In this document: piece by piece, positions 7,397-15,685 of the stretch
Position numbering within the stretch: the first letter of the stretch is position 1
Layout of the letters: each line of letters opens with the position of its first letter
DNA from: Streptomyces djakartensis
GTDB taxonomy: Bacteria > Actinomycetota > Actinomycetes > Streptomycetales > Streptomycetaceae
DNA: 55,105 nt
NCBI RefSeq assembly: GCF_014651075.1
Contig: NZ_BMWE01000033.1
Location: 1 to 55,105 of the forward strand
Direction: 5' to 3'
Program-made: the position numbers and the translations under genes
The notes under the pieces: model-generated
The model's input: the letters and a program-made list of their open reading frames with translations, nothing else
Told to the model about the DNA's origin: nothing
The model's database searches: none

Positions 7397-8245
7397 TCAG
7401 AACAGGACGCTCATGAAAGCGCCCACCTCCTGGAAGCCCACCCTCTGGTACGCCCTGCGGGCCGCCGTGTTGAAGTCGTTGACGTAGAGGCTGGCGACCG
7501 GGGCGACGTCGGCCAGGGCATAGCGGAGGACCGCCGCCATGCCGGGTGCGGCCAGGCCGGTGCCCCGGTACTCGGGGGCCACCCAAACGCCCTGGATCTG
7601 GCAGGCGCGGTCCGTCGCGGCTCCGATCTCGGCCTTGAAGACGACCTTGCCGTCCGCGTCGAAACGGGCGAAGGCACGGCCCGAGCCGACGAGTTCGGCG
7701 ACCCGGGCCTGGTAGAGGAGGCCGCCGTCGCCGGAGAGCGGGGAGACGCCGACCTCCTCGGTGAACATCGCCACGCAGGCCGGCATGATCTTCTCCATCT
7801 CGTCCTTGCGGACGCGACGGACGTAGGGATCCGGGGCTGTGCCGTCCGGCAGGCGGTCGGTGACCATGAGGGGCTGGTGGCGGCGGACCTCGCGGGCCGG
7901 GCCCCACTGGGGTTCCAGCAGCCGCCACAGGTCGGACGTGGGTCCGGCGGGGCCGACTATGGAGGAACACCGGCGGCCGGCCCGGCGGGCGCGGTCGGCG
8001 AAGGCGCGGACGGCGCGCGGGCCGGCGCAGATCGGGACCAGGTTCGCGCCCGCATAGCACAGGGACGTCAGGATGCCGTCCTCGTACCAGCCCCACATCT
8101 CTCCGCCGAGCCGCCACGGGTCGAGGCCGGCGATCTGTACCCGTGACGCCACGAAGGCGTTCGCGACCGGCTCACGGTCGAGTACGGCGAGCGCGGCGTC
8201 CAGGTCGCTCGGTTCGAGGACCCGGGAGGTCGTCTGCGTCAACAC
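7397..8245 (-). CDS. DUF4081-GNAT two-domain acetyltransferase
   Basis: The N-terminal half (about 1-130; LEPSDLDAALAVLDREPVANAFVASRV) matches the DUF4081 module found with GNAT domains in actinobacteria. The C-terminal half is a GNAT domain with VWVAPEYRGTGLAAPGMAAVL as the CoA-binding loop and NDFNTAARRAYQRVGFQEVG as the last helix. I start it at the GTG at 8245, eight bases after GAGG, giving 282 residues; a GTG at 8263 would add six. In mycobacteria a similar protein follows the dxr-rip1-ispG set, and this gene is likewise next to ispG. Its substrate is unknown. Confidence 0.8.
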   Translation of the reverse strand: MLTQTTSRVLEPSDLDAALAVLDREPVANAFVASRVQIAGLDPWRLGGEMWGWYEDGILTSLCYAGANLVPICAGPRAVRAFADRARRAGRRCSSIVGPAGPTSDLWRLLEPQWGPAREVRRHQPLMVTDRLPDGTAPDPYVRRVRKDEMEKIMPACVAMFTEEVGVSPLSGDGGLLYQARVAELVGSGRAFARFDADGKVVFKAEIGAATDRACQIQGVWVAPEYRGTGLAAPGMAAVLRYALADVAPVASLYVNDFNTAARRAYQRVGFQEVGAFMSVLF

Positions 8246-8353
8246 GTGCGGGGCCTCACACACTGGGGTCGGCTGATCCCCGCACTATAGCTGCGCTGCT
8301 TGGGCGGGGCGCCTTGGAGCTCGGGAGTGACGGTTCGCCGGCGGGTGCGGGTG

Positions 8354-8402
8354 GGTCGTGGCTTGTCGCGCAGTTCCCCGCGCCCCCAAGAAGGGCGCGG
8401 GG
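8354..8402 (+). repeat. Streptomyces intergenic repeat with terminal hairpin
   Basis: The segment contains GTCGCGCAGTTCCCCGCGCC, a sequence I recall as very common between genes in Streptomyces genomes. CCCCGCGCCC (8376-8385) and GGGCGCGGGG (8393-8402) form a perfect 10-bp stem. It lies between ispG (stop at 8422) and the DUF4081-GNAT gene, so it may end ispG transcripts. A second copy in the opposite orientation is at 22831-22864. Confidence 0.75.
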
Positions 8403-8421
8403 CCAACCGGCGTCAAGAAAG

Positions 8422-9579
8422 TCAGCCCGCGACCGCCACCGAAGGCTCGCCCGAGGCGACGCCGTCCTTCTCCATCTGTTCGGCCAGCTTCATGGCCTCT
8501 TCGATGAGGGTTTCCACGATCTTGGACTCGGGGACGGTCTTGATGACCTCGCCCTTGACGAAGATCTGGCCCTTGCCGTTTCCGGAGGCGACGCCGAGGT
8601 CGGCCTCGCGGGCCTCGCCGGGACCGTTGACGACACAGCCCATGACGGCGACGCGGAGCGGGACGTCCATGCCGGTGAGGCCGGCCGTGACCTCTTCGGC
8701 CAGCTTGTAGACGTCGACCTGGGCGCGGCCGCAGGAGGGGCAGGAGACGATCTCGAGGCCGCGCTGGCGCAGGTTCAGCGACTCCAGGATCTGGATGCCG
8801 ACCTTGACCTCCTCGGCCGGGGGCGCGCTCAGCGACACCCGGATCGTGTCGCCGATGCCCTGGCTGAGCAGTGCGCCGAAGGCGACCGCCGACTTGATGG
8901 TGCCCTGGAAGGCCGGGCCCGCCTCCGTGACGCCGAGGTGCAGCGGGTAGTCGCACTGCGCGGCGAGCTGCTTGTACGCCTCGATCATGATGACCGGGTC
9001 GTTGTGCTTGACGGAGATCTTGATGTCCCGGAAGTCGTGCTCCTCGAAGAGGGACGCCTCCCACAGGGCCGACTCGACCAGGGCCTCGGGGGTCGCCTTG
9101 CCGTACTTCTGGAGGAGGCGCCTGTCGAGGGAGCCGGCGTTGACGCCGATGCGGATCGGGGTGCCGTGGTCGCGGGCCGCCTTGGCGATCTCCTTGACCT
9201 TGTCGTCGAACTGCTTGATGTTGCCGGGGTTGACGCGGACCGCCGCGCAGCCGGCCTCGATCGCGGCGAAGACGTACTTGGGCTGGAAGTGGATGTCGGC
9301 GATGACCGGGATCTGCGACTTGCGGGCGATGGTGGCGAGGGCGTCGGCGTCGTCCTGGGTGGGGCAGGCGACGCGGACGATCTGGCAGCCGGAGGCGGTG
9401 AGTTCGGCGATCTGCTGCAGGGTCGCGCCGATGTCGGACGTGCGTGTGGTCGTCATCGACTGCACCGAGACGGGGGCGTCTCCGCCGACCGCCACGGGTC
9501 CGACCTGGATCTGCCGGCTCTTCCGGCGCTCGGCGAGCTTGGTCGGAACGGACGGCATGCCGAGAGAAATCGCAGTCAT
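8422..9579 (-). CDS. ispG: 4-hydroxy-3-methylbut-2-en-1-yl diphosphate synthase (flavodoxin-dependent)
   Basis: IspG is the [4Fe-4S] enzyme that converts MEcPP to HMBPP in the MEP pathway. The 385-residue protein begins MTAISLGMPSVPTKLAERRKSR. A TIM-barrel domain (about 25-265) is followed by the cluster domain with CPSCGR and MGCVVNGPGE, which supply three Cys ligands and the Glu ligand. The ATG at 9579 matches the usual Streptomyces N-terminus, though the upstream Shine-Dalgarno is weak. The frame stays open upstream to 9693, but that part contains the rseP terminator hairpin. It belongs to the conserved dxr-rseP-ispG cluster. Confidence 0.96.
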   Translation of the reverse strand: MTAISLGMPSVPTKLAERRKSRQIQVGPVAVGGDAPVSVQSMTTTRTSDIGATLQQIAELTASGCQIVRVACPTQDDADALATIARKSQIPVIADIHFQPKYVFAAIEAGCAAVRVNPGNIKQFDDKVKEIAKAARDHGTPIRIGVNAGSLDRRLLQKYGKATPEALVESALWEASLFEEHDFRDIKISVKHNDPVIMIEAYKQLAAQCDYPLHLGVTEAGPAFQGTIKSAVAFGALLSQGIGDTIRVSLSAPPAEEVKVGIQILESLNLRQRGLEIVSCPSCGRAQVDVYKLAEEVTAGLTGMDVPLRVAVMGCVVNGPGEAREADLGVASGNGKGQIFVKGEVIKTVPESKIVETLIEEAMKLAEQMEKDGVASGEPSVAVAG

Positions 9580-9702
9580 CTGCTGTGCAACCCCAAGTCG
9601 TGGATCAAGGTCCGGTCCCGTGAGCAGCGGGCTCCGAGCTTCGAGATTACGGCACGGGCTGTGGCCCGGGCACATCCCGCCCCGCATTGCCACTCAATGG
9701 GA

Positions 9703-9733
9703 GGCGGCCCGGCACGAACCGTACCGGGCCGCC
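9703..9733. terminator. Hairpin between rseP and ispG
   Basis: GGCGGCCCGG and CCGGGCCGCC form a perfect 10-bp stem around an 11-base loop, 16 bases after the rseP stop on the minus strand. It may attenuate dxr-rseP transcripts before ispG. Confidence 0.65.
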
Positions 9734-9748
9734 GTGAACCGCGTATGA

Positions 9749-11053
9749 CTAGGAGATTCGTACCGGGTTCACCACGTCCGCGATCAGGACCAGGATCGTG
9801 AAGCAGATGAAGATCCCGGCGACGACGTAGGCGACCGGCATGAGCTTCGCCACGTCGAAGGGGCCGGGGTCCGGCCGGCGCAGCACCTTGGCGATGTTGC
9901 GGCGCAGCGACTCCCACAGGGCGCCCGCGATGTGGCCGCCGTCGAGCGGCAGCAGCGGGAGCATGTTGAACAGGAACAGGGAGAGGTTGAAGCCGGCGAC
10001 CAGCATGAGGGCCATGGCCAGCTGCTGGGTGGGCGGGATGTCGAGGGTGAAGATCTCGCCGCCGACGCGGGCCGCGCCGACCACGCCCATCGGGGAGTCG
10101 GCCTCGCGCTCGGCGCCGTCGAAGGCCGCGTTCCACAGGGCCGGGATCTTGCCGGGCAGGGCGGCCAGGGAGTCGACGGCGTCGACGACCCGGTCGCCCA
10201 TCCAGGTCACGGAGTCGCCGAAGTCCTGCTTGACCACGCCGGTGGCGGCGCTGAAGCCGAGGAAACCGGCCTGGACGTACTGCCCCTCGACGATCTGCCC
10301 GCCGGAGTCCTTCTTGGCGACCTGGTTGGTGGCGATCTTCGCCCGCAGGGTGATGTCCTGGCCCTTGCGCTCGACGACGATCGGCACCTCCTTGCCGGGG
10401 GTGGCGCGGATCAGGTCGGACAGCTTGTTCCAGTCGTCGGTCTTCACTCCGTCGAAGGAGACGATCTTGTCGCCCGCCTTGAGACCGGCCGCGGCGGCGG
10501 GGCTCGCCGGGTCGCCCTTCTGGCACTTGTCGCGGTTCTCGCTCTGGGCGATGACGCACTGGGAGACCGAGCTGACCGTGTTGGTCTGCTGGGTGATGCC
10601 GAAGCCCATCAGGACGGTGAGGAACAGCGCCACCGCCAGGACCAGGTTCATGAAGGGGCCCGCGAACATCACGATCACGCGCTTCCAGGGGGCGCGCGTG
10701 TAGAACAGGCGTTTCTCGTCGCCCGGCTTGAGTTCCTCGAAGGCGGCGCTGCGGGCGTCCTCGATCATGCCGCGCCACGGGGAGGTGGAGCGGGCCTCCA
10801 GGCGGCCGTCGGGGCCGGGCGGGAACATGCCGATCATGCGGATGTAGCCGCCGAACGGGATGGCCTTGACGCCGTACTCGGTCTCGCCCCTGTGCCGCGA
10901 CCAGAGCGTCGGGCCGAAGCCGACCATGTACTGCGGCACGCGGATGCCGAACAGCTTGGCGAACGACAGATGCCCCAGCTCGTGCCACGCGATCGAGAAG
11001 AGCAGGCCGATCACGAAGAGACCTATGCCGAGGATGAACATCAGGGTCGTCAT
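9749..11053 (-). CDS. rseP: Site-2 protease, M50 family (RseP/Rip1 type)
   Basis: This intramembrane zinc metalloprotease cleaves membrane-bound anti-sigma factors and similar substrates. The 434-residue protein has HELGH in the first transmembrane helix (about 21-25), the FGGYIRMIG segment, a PDZ domain in the middle (about 180-270; AAAGLKAGDKIVSFDG) and the second metal motif NMLPLLPLDGGH in the third helix. A last transmembrane helix follows at the C-terminus. The start ATG at 11053 overlaps the dxr stop (ATGA), so it is translationally coupled to dxr. A longer upstream frame lies within dxr and is not used. Confidence 0.94.
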   Translation of the reverse strand: MTTLMFILGIGLFVIGLLFSIAWHELGHLSFAKLFGIRVPQYMVGFGPTLWSRHRGETEYGVKAIPFGGYIRMIGMFPPGPDGRLEARSTSPWRGMIEDARSAAFEELKPGDEKRLFYTRAPWKRVIVMFAGPFMNLVLAVALFLTVLMGFGITQQTNTVSSVSQCVIAQSENRDKCQKGDPASPAAAAGLKAGDKIVSFDGVKTDDWNKLSDLIRATPGKEVPIVVERKGQDITLRAKIATNQVAKKDSGGQIVEGQYVQAGFLGFSAATGVVKQDFGDSVTWMGDRVVDAVDSLAALPGKIPALWNAAFDGAEREADSPMGVVGAARVGGEIFTLDIPPTQQLAMALMLVAGFNLSLFLFNMLPLLPLDGGHIAGALWESLRRNIAKVLRRPDPGPFDVAKLMPVAYVVAGIFICFTILVLIADVVNPVRIS

Positions 11054-12306
11054 GCACGGGCCTCCGCCGTCTGTGCCGCCAGTTGCCGGGCCCGGGCCCG
11101 CGCCCAGGTCTCCGCTTCGAGGACGTCCGACACGGTGAGTGAGGTTCCCGTACGCGGGGTGCCGTGTTCCTCGACGACCCGGGTGACGGTGTCCATGATC
11201 CCGTTGAAGGGCAGTGCGCCCTGGCGGAACGCCTCCACGCACTCCTCGTTGGCCGCATTGAACACCGCCGGCGCGGTGCCCGCGAGCTCGCCGACGTGCC
11301 GGGCGAGGTTCACCGAGGGGAAGGCCTCGTTGTCGAGCGGGAAGAACTCCCAGGTCGAGGCCTTGCTCCAGTCGAAGGTGGGCGCCGCGTCGGGGACGCG
11401 TTCGGGCCAGCCGAGACCGATGGCGATGGGCCCGCGCATGTCGGGCGGGGTCGCCTGGGCCAGTGTCGATCCATCCGTGAACTCAACCATCGAGTGGACA
11501 TACGACTGGGGATGCACGACGACCTCAATGCGGTCGAAGGGAATGTCGTAGAGGAGGTGTGCCTCGATGACCTCCAGGCCCTTGTTGACGAGGGTCGCGC
11601 TGTTGATCGTGATGACCGGGCCCATGGCCCAGGTGGGGTGGGCGAGGGCGTCCTCGACGGTCACGCTCGCCAGCTCGGCCTTCGTACGGCCGCGGAAGGG
11701 GCCGCCGGAGGCGGTGACGACCAGCTTGCGGACGTCGGCGCGGGTGCCGGCCGCGAGGGCCTGGAAGAGGGCGGCATGCTCGGAGTCGACCGGGATGATC
11801 TGCCCGGGCTTGGCGAGGGCCTTGACCAGCGGGCCGCCGACGATGAGCGACTCCTTGTTGGCGAGCGCGAGGGTGCGGCCCGCTTCCAGGGCCGCGAGGG
11901 TCGGGGCGAGGCCGATGGAGCCGGTGATGCCGTTCAGCACGGTGTGGCAGTCGGACGCCGCGAGCCGGGTGGCCGCGTCCGGGCCGGCGAGGATCTCGGG
12001 GAGCGGCTCGCCCGTGCCGTACCGCGCGGTGAGCGCCTCGCGCAGGGCCGGGACGACGTCCTCGCGTGCGACGGCGACGGTGCGCACCCGCAGCAGGTGC
12101 GCCTGCTCGGCGAGGAGGGCGACCCGGCCGCCGTTCGCGGACAGGCCGGTGACCCGGAACCGGTCGGGGTTGCGCAGCACGAGGTCGATGGCCTGCGTGC
12201 CGATGGACCCGGTGGAGCCGAGGAGCACCACGTCCTTGGGGCCGTCGCCCGCTACGGGATCGTGGACGAGGTGCGGGTCGGCGAGGGGGGCTGGACTGTC
12301 GCTCAT
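11050..12306 (-). CDS. dxr: 1-deoxy-D-xylulose 5-phosphate reductoisomerase
   Basis: Dxr makes MEP from DXP with NADPH, the committed step of the non-mevalonate pathway. The 418-residue protein has the NADPH loop LLGSTGSIGTQ (about 28-38), NKESLIVGG, the metal/substrate region DSEHAALFQAL and ASGGPFRGR. It continues into the MGPVITINSATLVNKGLEVIEAHLL segment typical of Dxr. The ATG at 12306 lies directly behind GGAGGA, an unusually short spacing, but no better in-frame start is visible. The gene ends in a four-base overlap with rseP and is followed further on by ispG, so two MEP enzymes flank the protease. Confidence 0.97.
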   Translation of the reverse strand: MSDSPAPLADPHLVHDPVAGDGPKDVVLLGSTGSIGTQAIDLVLRNPDRFRVTGLSANGGRVALLAEQAHLLRVRTVAVAREDVVPALREALTARYGTGEPLPEILAGPDAATRLAASDCHTVLNGITGSIGLAPTLAALEAGRTLALANKESLIVGGPLVKALAKPGQIIPVDSEHAALFQALAAGTRADVRKLVVTASGGPFRGRTKAELASVTVEDALAHPTWAMGPVITINSATLVNKGLEVIEAHLLYDIPFDRIEVVVHPQSYVHSMVEFTDGSTLAQATPPDMRGPIAIGLGWPERVPDAAPTFDWSKASTWEFFPLDNEAFPSVNLARHVGELAGTAPAVFNAANEECVEAFRQGALPFNGIMDTVTRVVEEHGTPRTGTSLTVSDVLEAETWARARARQLAAQTAEARA

Positions 12307-12397
12307 TCCTCCATTGTTGCCGTAAGCGTCGCGCGGGAGGACAGCGCGTCCCCTTCGTGGGGGGCGCGCGCCACAACGGCCCGCGCCCCGTGAAGGT

Positions 12398-14335
12398 TCA
12401 CCGGATCGGCCGGTGCACGTTCTCCCTCCCGGACGGCCCCGGGGTCGCGTCCGCGATCCACGGCCCGTCGGTCGACGGGTCGATGATGCCCTGCTCCAGC
12501 CACTCGTAGGTGCCGGAGAGGACGCCCTTGACGACCTTGCGGTCGAGGTCGTCGGTGTTGGTCCACAGGCGGTTGAAGAGTTCCTCGATCCGGATCCGGG
12601 ACTGGCGGCAGAAGACGTCGGCGAGCTGGTAGGCCTCGCGGCCGTGGTCGCCCTGGCTGCGCAGGAGTTCGGCGCGGACGCAGGCCGCGCTCATGGCGAA
12701 CAGTTCGGCGCCGATGTCGACGATCCGGCCCAGGAAGCCCTGCTTGGATTCCATCCGGCCCTGCCAGCGGGACATGGCGTAGAAGGTGGAGCGGGCCAGT
12801 TTCCGGGCGGTGCGTTCGACGTAGCGCAGGTGCCCGGAGAGGTCCACGGCGTGCTTGAACTCGCCGTAGGAGGTGGGGAGCTGACCCGGCCCCGCGACCA
12901 GTTTGGGAAGCCACTTGGCGTAGAAGGCGCCCGCGTTCGCGCCCGCCTTCGCCTTGTCGCCGAGGGACTTCTCGGGGTCGATGAGGTCACCGGCGACCGT
13001 CAGGTGGGCGTCGACGGCCTCGCGTGCGATCAGCAGGTGCATGATCTCGGTGGAGCCCTCGAAGATGCGGTTGATGCGCAGGTCGCGCAGGAGCTGTTCG
13101 GCTGGGACGCCGCGCTCGCCGCGGGCCCGCAGGGACTCGGCCGTCTCGAAGCCCCGGCCGCCGCGGATCTGGACCAGCTCGTCGGCCATCGTCCAGGCCA
13201 TCTCGGAGGCGTACAGCTTGGCGAGGGCGCCTTCGATGCGGATGTCGTTGCGGTCCTCGTCGGCCATCTGGGACGCCAGGTCCGTCACGGCCTCCAGGGC
13301 GAAGGTGGTGGCCGCGATGAAGGAGATCTTGGAGCCGACCGCCTCGTGGTGCGCGACGGGCTTGCCCCACTGCTCGCGTGCCGCCGACCACTCCCGGGCG
13401 ATCTTCAGGCACCACTTGCCGGCCGCCACGCAGGAGGCGGGCAGCGACAGCCGGCCGGTGTTCAGCGTGGTCAGGGCGATCTTCAGGCCCTGGCCCTCCT
13501 CGCCCACGCGGTTGGCGGCGGGGACGCGGACCTGGTGGAAGCGGGTGACGCCGTTCTCGATGCCCCGCAGGCCCATGAAGGCGTTGCGGTTCTCGACGGT
13601 GACGCCGGGCGAGTTGGTCTCCACCACGAAGGCGGTGATCCCGCCGCGGTGGCCCTCGCTCTTCGGCACCCGGGCCATCACGACCAGCAGGTCGGCGACG
13701 ACGCCGTTGGTGGTCCACAGCTTCACGCCGTCGAGGACGTAGTCGTCCCCGTCGGGCACGGCCGTGGTGGCCAGGCGGGCCGGGTCGGAGCCGACGTCGG
13801 GCTCGGTGAGCAGGAAGGCGCTGATGTCCGTGCGGGCGCAGCGGGGCAGGAAGCGCTCCCGCTGCTCGTCGGTGCCGAACAGCTTCAGCGGCTGGGGCAC
13901 GCCGATCGACTGGTGCGCGGAGAGCAGCACGCCGATCGCGGGGCTGGCGGAGCCGACCAGGGCGAGGGCCTTGTTGTAGTACACCTGTGTCAGGCCCAGA
14001 CCGCCGTACTTGGTGGCGATCTTCATGCCGAAGGCACCGAGTTCCTTCAGCCCGTCGATCACCTCGTCGGGGATCCGGGCCTCGCGCTCGATGAGGGCGC
14101 CGTCGACCTTCGTCTCGACGAAGTCGCGGAGCTTGGCGAGGAACTCCTCGCCGCGCTGGGCCGCCTCGTCGGCCGGAAGGGGGTGGGGGTGGATGAGGTC
14201 GAGCCGGAAGCGGCCGAGGAACAGCTCCTTGGCGAAGCTGGGCTTGCGCCAGTGCTGTTCCCGGGCGGCCTCCGCCACCTCGCGGGCCTCCCGCTCGGTG
14301 ACGGCGGGACGGGAAGAGGGAGTGGAAGCGGACAT
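12398..14335 (-). CDS. Long acyl-CoA dehydrogenase (FadE-like)
   Basis: This FAD enzyme introduces the first double bond in acyl-CoA beta-oxidation. The 645-residue protein carries the three standard domains: N-terminal helices, a middle beta domain with AFLLTEPDVGSDPARL (about 165-180) and KLWTTNG, and a C-terminal helical domain with RIFEGSTEIMHLLIARE. A roughly 200-residue C-terminal extension is typical of the longer actinobacterial FadE group. The ATG at 14335 follows GAGG at eight bases; three more codons from a GTG are possible. The upstream region holds a CCAGT-GCT-ACTGG palindrome. The chain-length preference cannot be told. It is divergent from the LacI gene. Confidence 0.9.
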   Translation of the reverse strand: MSASTPSSRPAVTEREAREVAEAAREQHWRKPSFAKELFLGRFRLDLIHPHPLPADEAAQRGEEFLAKLRDFVETKVDGALIEREARIPDEVIDGLKELGAFGMKIATKYGGLGLTQVYYNKALALVGSASPAIGVLLSAHQSIGVPQPLKLFGTDEQRERFLPRCARTDISAFLLTEPDVGSDPARLATTAVPDGDDYVLDGVKLWTTNGVVADLLVVMARVPKSEGHRGGITAFVVETNSPGVTVENRNAFMGLRGIENGVTRFHQVRVPAANRVGEEGQGLKIALTTLNTGRLSLPASCVAAGKWCLKIAREWSAAREQWGKPVAHHEAVGSKISFIAATTFALEAVTDLASQMADEDRNDIRIEGALAKLYASEMAWTMADELVQIRGGRGFETAESLRARGERGVPAEQLLRDLRINRIFEGSTEIMHLLIAREAVDAHLTVAGDLIDPEKSLGDKAKAGANAGAFYAKWLPKLVAGPGQLPTSYGEFKHAVDLSGHLRYVERTARKLARSTFYAMSRWQGRMESKQGFLGRIVDIGAELFAMSAACVRAELLRSQGDHGREAYQLADVFCRQSRIRIEELFNRLWTNTDDLDRKVVKGVLSGTYEWLEQGIIDPSTDGPWIADATPGPSGRENVHRPIR

Positions 14336-14384
14336 GAGGGGCACCTCGCCGCAACTAGGGATGTTGAGGACTGTACGTTACCGA

Positions 14385-14397
14385 CCAGTGCTACTGG
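14385..14397. promoter_or_regulatory. Candidate operator upstream of the acyl-CoA dehydrogenase
   Basis: CCAGT-GCT-ACTGG is a perfect 5-bp inverted repeat 50 bases upstream of the dehydrogenase start, preceded by GTTACCGA. The shape resembles TetR-family sites near fatty-acid genes, but no regulator is adjacent, so this is a guess. Confidence 0.35.
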
Positions 14398-14475
14398 ATC
14401 GTTGGTACCCGAATCCGGACGCTCTCACCAGTCTTCGCGCGTCCGTTCAGCCCAAGAGTCGGCCGCCTTCGGGTA

Positions 14476-14489
14476 TCGAAGCGCTTCGA
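14476..14489. promoter_or_regulatory. LacI operator 1 (xyloglucan regulon)
   Basis: TCGAAGCGCTTCGA is a perfect 14-bp palindrome 107 bases upstream of the LacI start. Identical sites occur at 26696 and 26856 and a variant at 14564. The central CG with a symmetric GAAGC arm is typical of LacI-family operators. Confidence 0.85.
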
Positions 14490-14563
14490 CAACCTATGGA
14501 CACCCACTCCCGCTGGAGCTACTGTCAAACCACCCTCACCCGCCCACGTCAGCAAGGCGCGTA

Positions 14564-14578
14564 GTCGAAGCGCTTCAC
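14564..14578. promoter_or_regulatory. LacI operator 2, adjacent to the LacI start
   Basis: GTCGAAGCGCTTCAC keeps the core CGAAGCGCTTC and differs from the perfect palindrome at one outer position. It ends 17 bases before the LacI ATG and 75 bases after operator 1, suggesting autorepression and control of the downstream GH31 gene. Confidence 0.8.
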
Positions 14579-14595
14579 AAAGCTTGGAGAGCTGG

Positions 14596-15609
14596 ATGGT
14601 CACCCTCGCCGAGGTCGCCCAGCACGCCGGAGTCTCGGCGAGCACGGTGAGCTATGTCCTCAGCGGCAAGCGGTCCATCTCCGCGAACACCCGCCAGCGG
14701 GTCGAGCGGAGCATCCGCGAGCTCGGGTACCACCCGAACGCCGGGGCCCGCGCCCTGGCCAGCAGCAAGTCGAACATCATCGCGCTGATGATCCCGCTGC
14801 GCACGGACATGTACGTACCCGTGATGATGGAGATCGCCATCGCCGTGGCGACCTCCGCCCGCACGCACGGGTACGACGTGCTGCTGCTCACCGGTGAGGA
14901 GGGGCCCGACGCGGTGCGCCGCGTCGCGGGCAGCGGGCTCGCCGACGGGATGATCCTGATGGACGTCGAACTCGACGACGAGCGGCTGCCGCTGCTGCGG
15001 GCGACCGACCAGCCGTCCGTGCTGATCGGGCTGCCCGCCGACACCGCCGGCCTGACCTGCGTCGATCTGGACTTCCACGCGACGGGCGCACTGTGCGTGG
15101 AGCACCTGGCGAAGCAGGGGCACCAGGACGTCGCCCTCATCGGTGAGGCCCCGGCGGTCTACGAGCGGCACACCGGCTTCGCCGAGCGCACCCTCGACGG
15201 CCTGCGGTCCCGGTCCCGGGAGCTGGGGGTGCGGCTGCTGCACCGGCCGTGCGAGGGCGGGTACGACGCGATGGCGGTGACGCTCGCCCGGATCCTCGAC
15301 GAACGCCCGGGCACCTCGGGGATCATCGTGCAGAACGAGTCGGCGGTCGAGCCGCTGCTCGCGCTGCTGCGGCAGCAGGGCCGGGCCGTGCCGGAGGACG
15401 TGTCGGTGGTCGCGATCTGCCCCGACCAGGTCGCGACGCAGGCCTCGGTGCGGCTGACGTCGGTGGCCATCCCCGCGCAGGAGATGGGCCGGCACGCCGT
15501 GGAACACCTGGTCGCCAAGCTGGAGGGGCGCGGCAGCGACGAGGTCGTGCTGATCGCGCCCGAGCTGACGGTCCGGGCGAGCACGGGACCGGCGCCGAGC
15601 CGGTCGTAA
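14596..15609 (+). CDS. LacI-family repressor, likely regulator of the xyloglucan locus
   Basis: This 337-residue LacI/GalR regulator has the helix-turn-helix VTLAEVAQHAGVSASTVSYVLSGKRSISANTRQRV at residues 2-36, of which the recognition helix is STVSYVLSG. The hinge helix is NAGARALASSKS, followed by a periplasmic-binding-protein-like effector domain ending in a PELTVRAST strand. The ATG at 14596 is preceded by GGAG with six bases between; a TTG at 14584 lacks such a site. The gene is flanked by two copies of the palindrome repeated at the transporter/GH3 promoters, and the GH31 gene follows by 76 bp. Its inducer is probably a xyloglucan-derived sugar, by context only. Confidence 0.9.
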   Translation: MVTLAEVAQHAGVSASTVSYVLSGKRSISANTRQRVERSIRELGYHPNAGARALASSKSNIIALMIPLRTDMYVPVMMEIAIAVATSARTHGYDVLLLTGEEGPDAVRRVAGSGLADGMILMDVELDDERLPLLRATDQPSVLIGLPADTAGLTCVDLDFHATGALCVEHLAKQGHQDVALIGEAPAVYERHTGFAERTLDGLRSRSRELGVRLLHRPCEGGYDAMAVTLARILDERPGTSGIIVQNESAVEPLLALLRQQGRAVPEDVSVVAICPDQVATQASVRLTSVAIPAQEMGRHAVEHLVAKLEGRGSDEVVLIAPELTVRASTGPAPSRS

Positions 15610-15611
15610 GG

Positions 15612-15625
15612 CCGGCGTTCGCCGG
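15612..15625 (+). terminator. Short hairpin between LacI and GH31 genes
   Basis: CCGGCG-TT-CGCCGG is a 6-bp inverted repeat just after the LacI stop. It is small and may only attenuate read-through into the GH31 gene. Confidence 0.3.
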
Positions 15626-15685
15626 ACACCGCCTCCTCCCGGGGCACCCCCATGTCCGCACTCCTTCCCGAGCACAGGAGCACGC

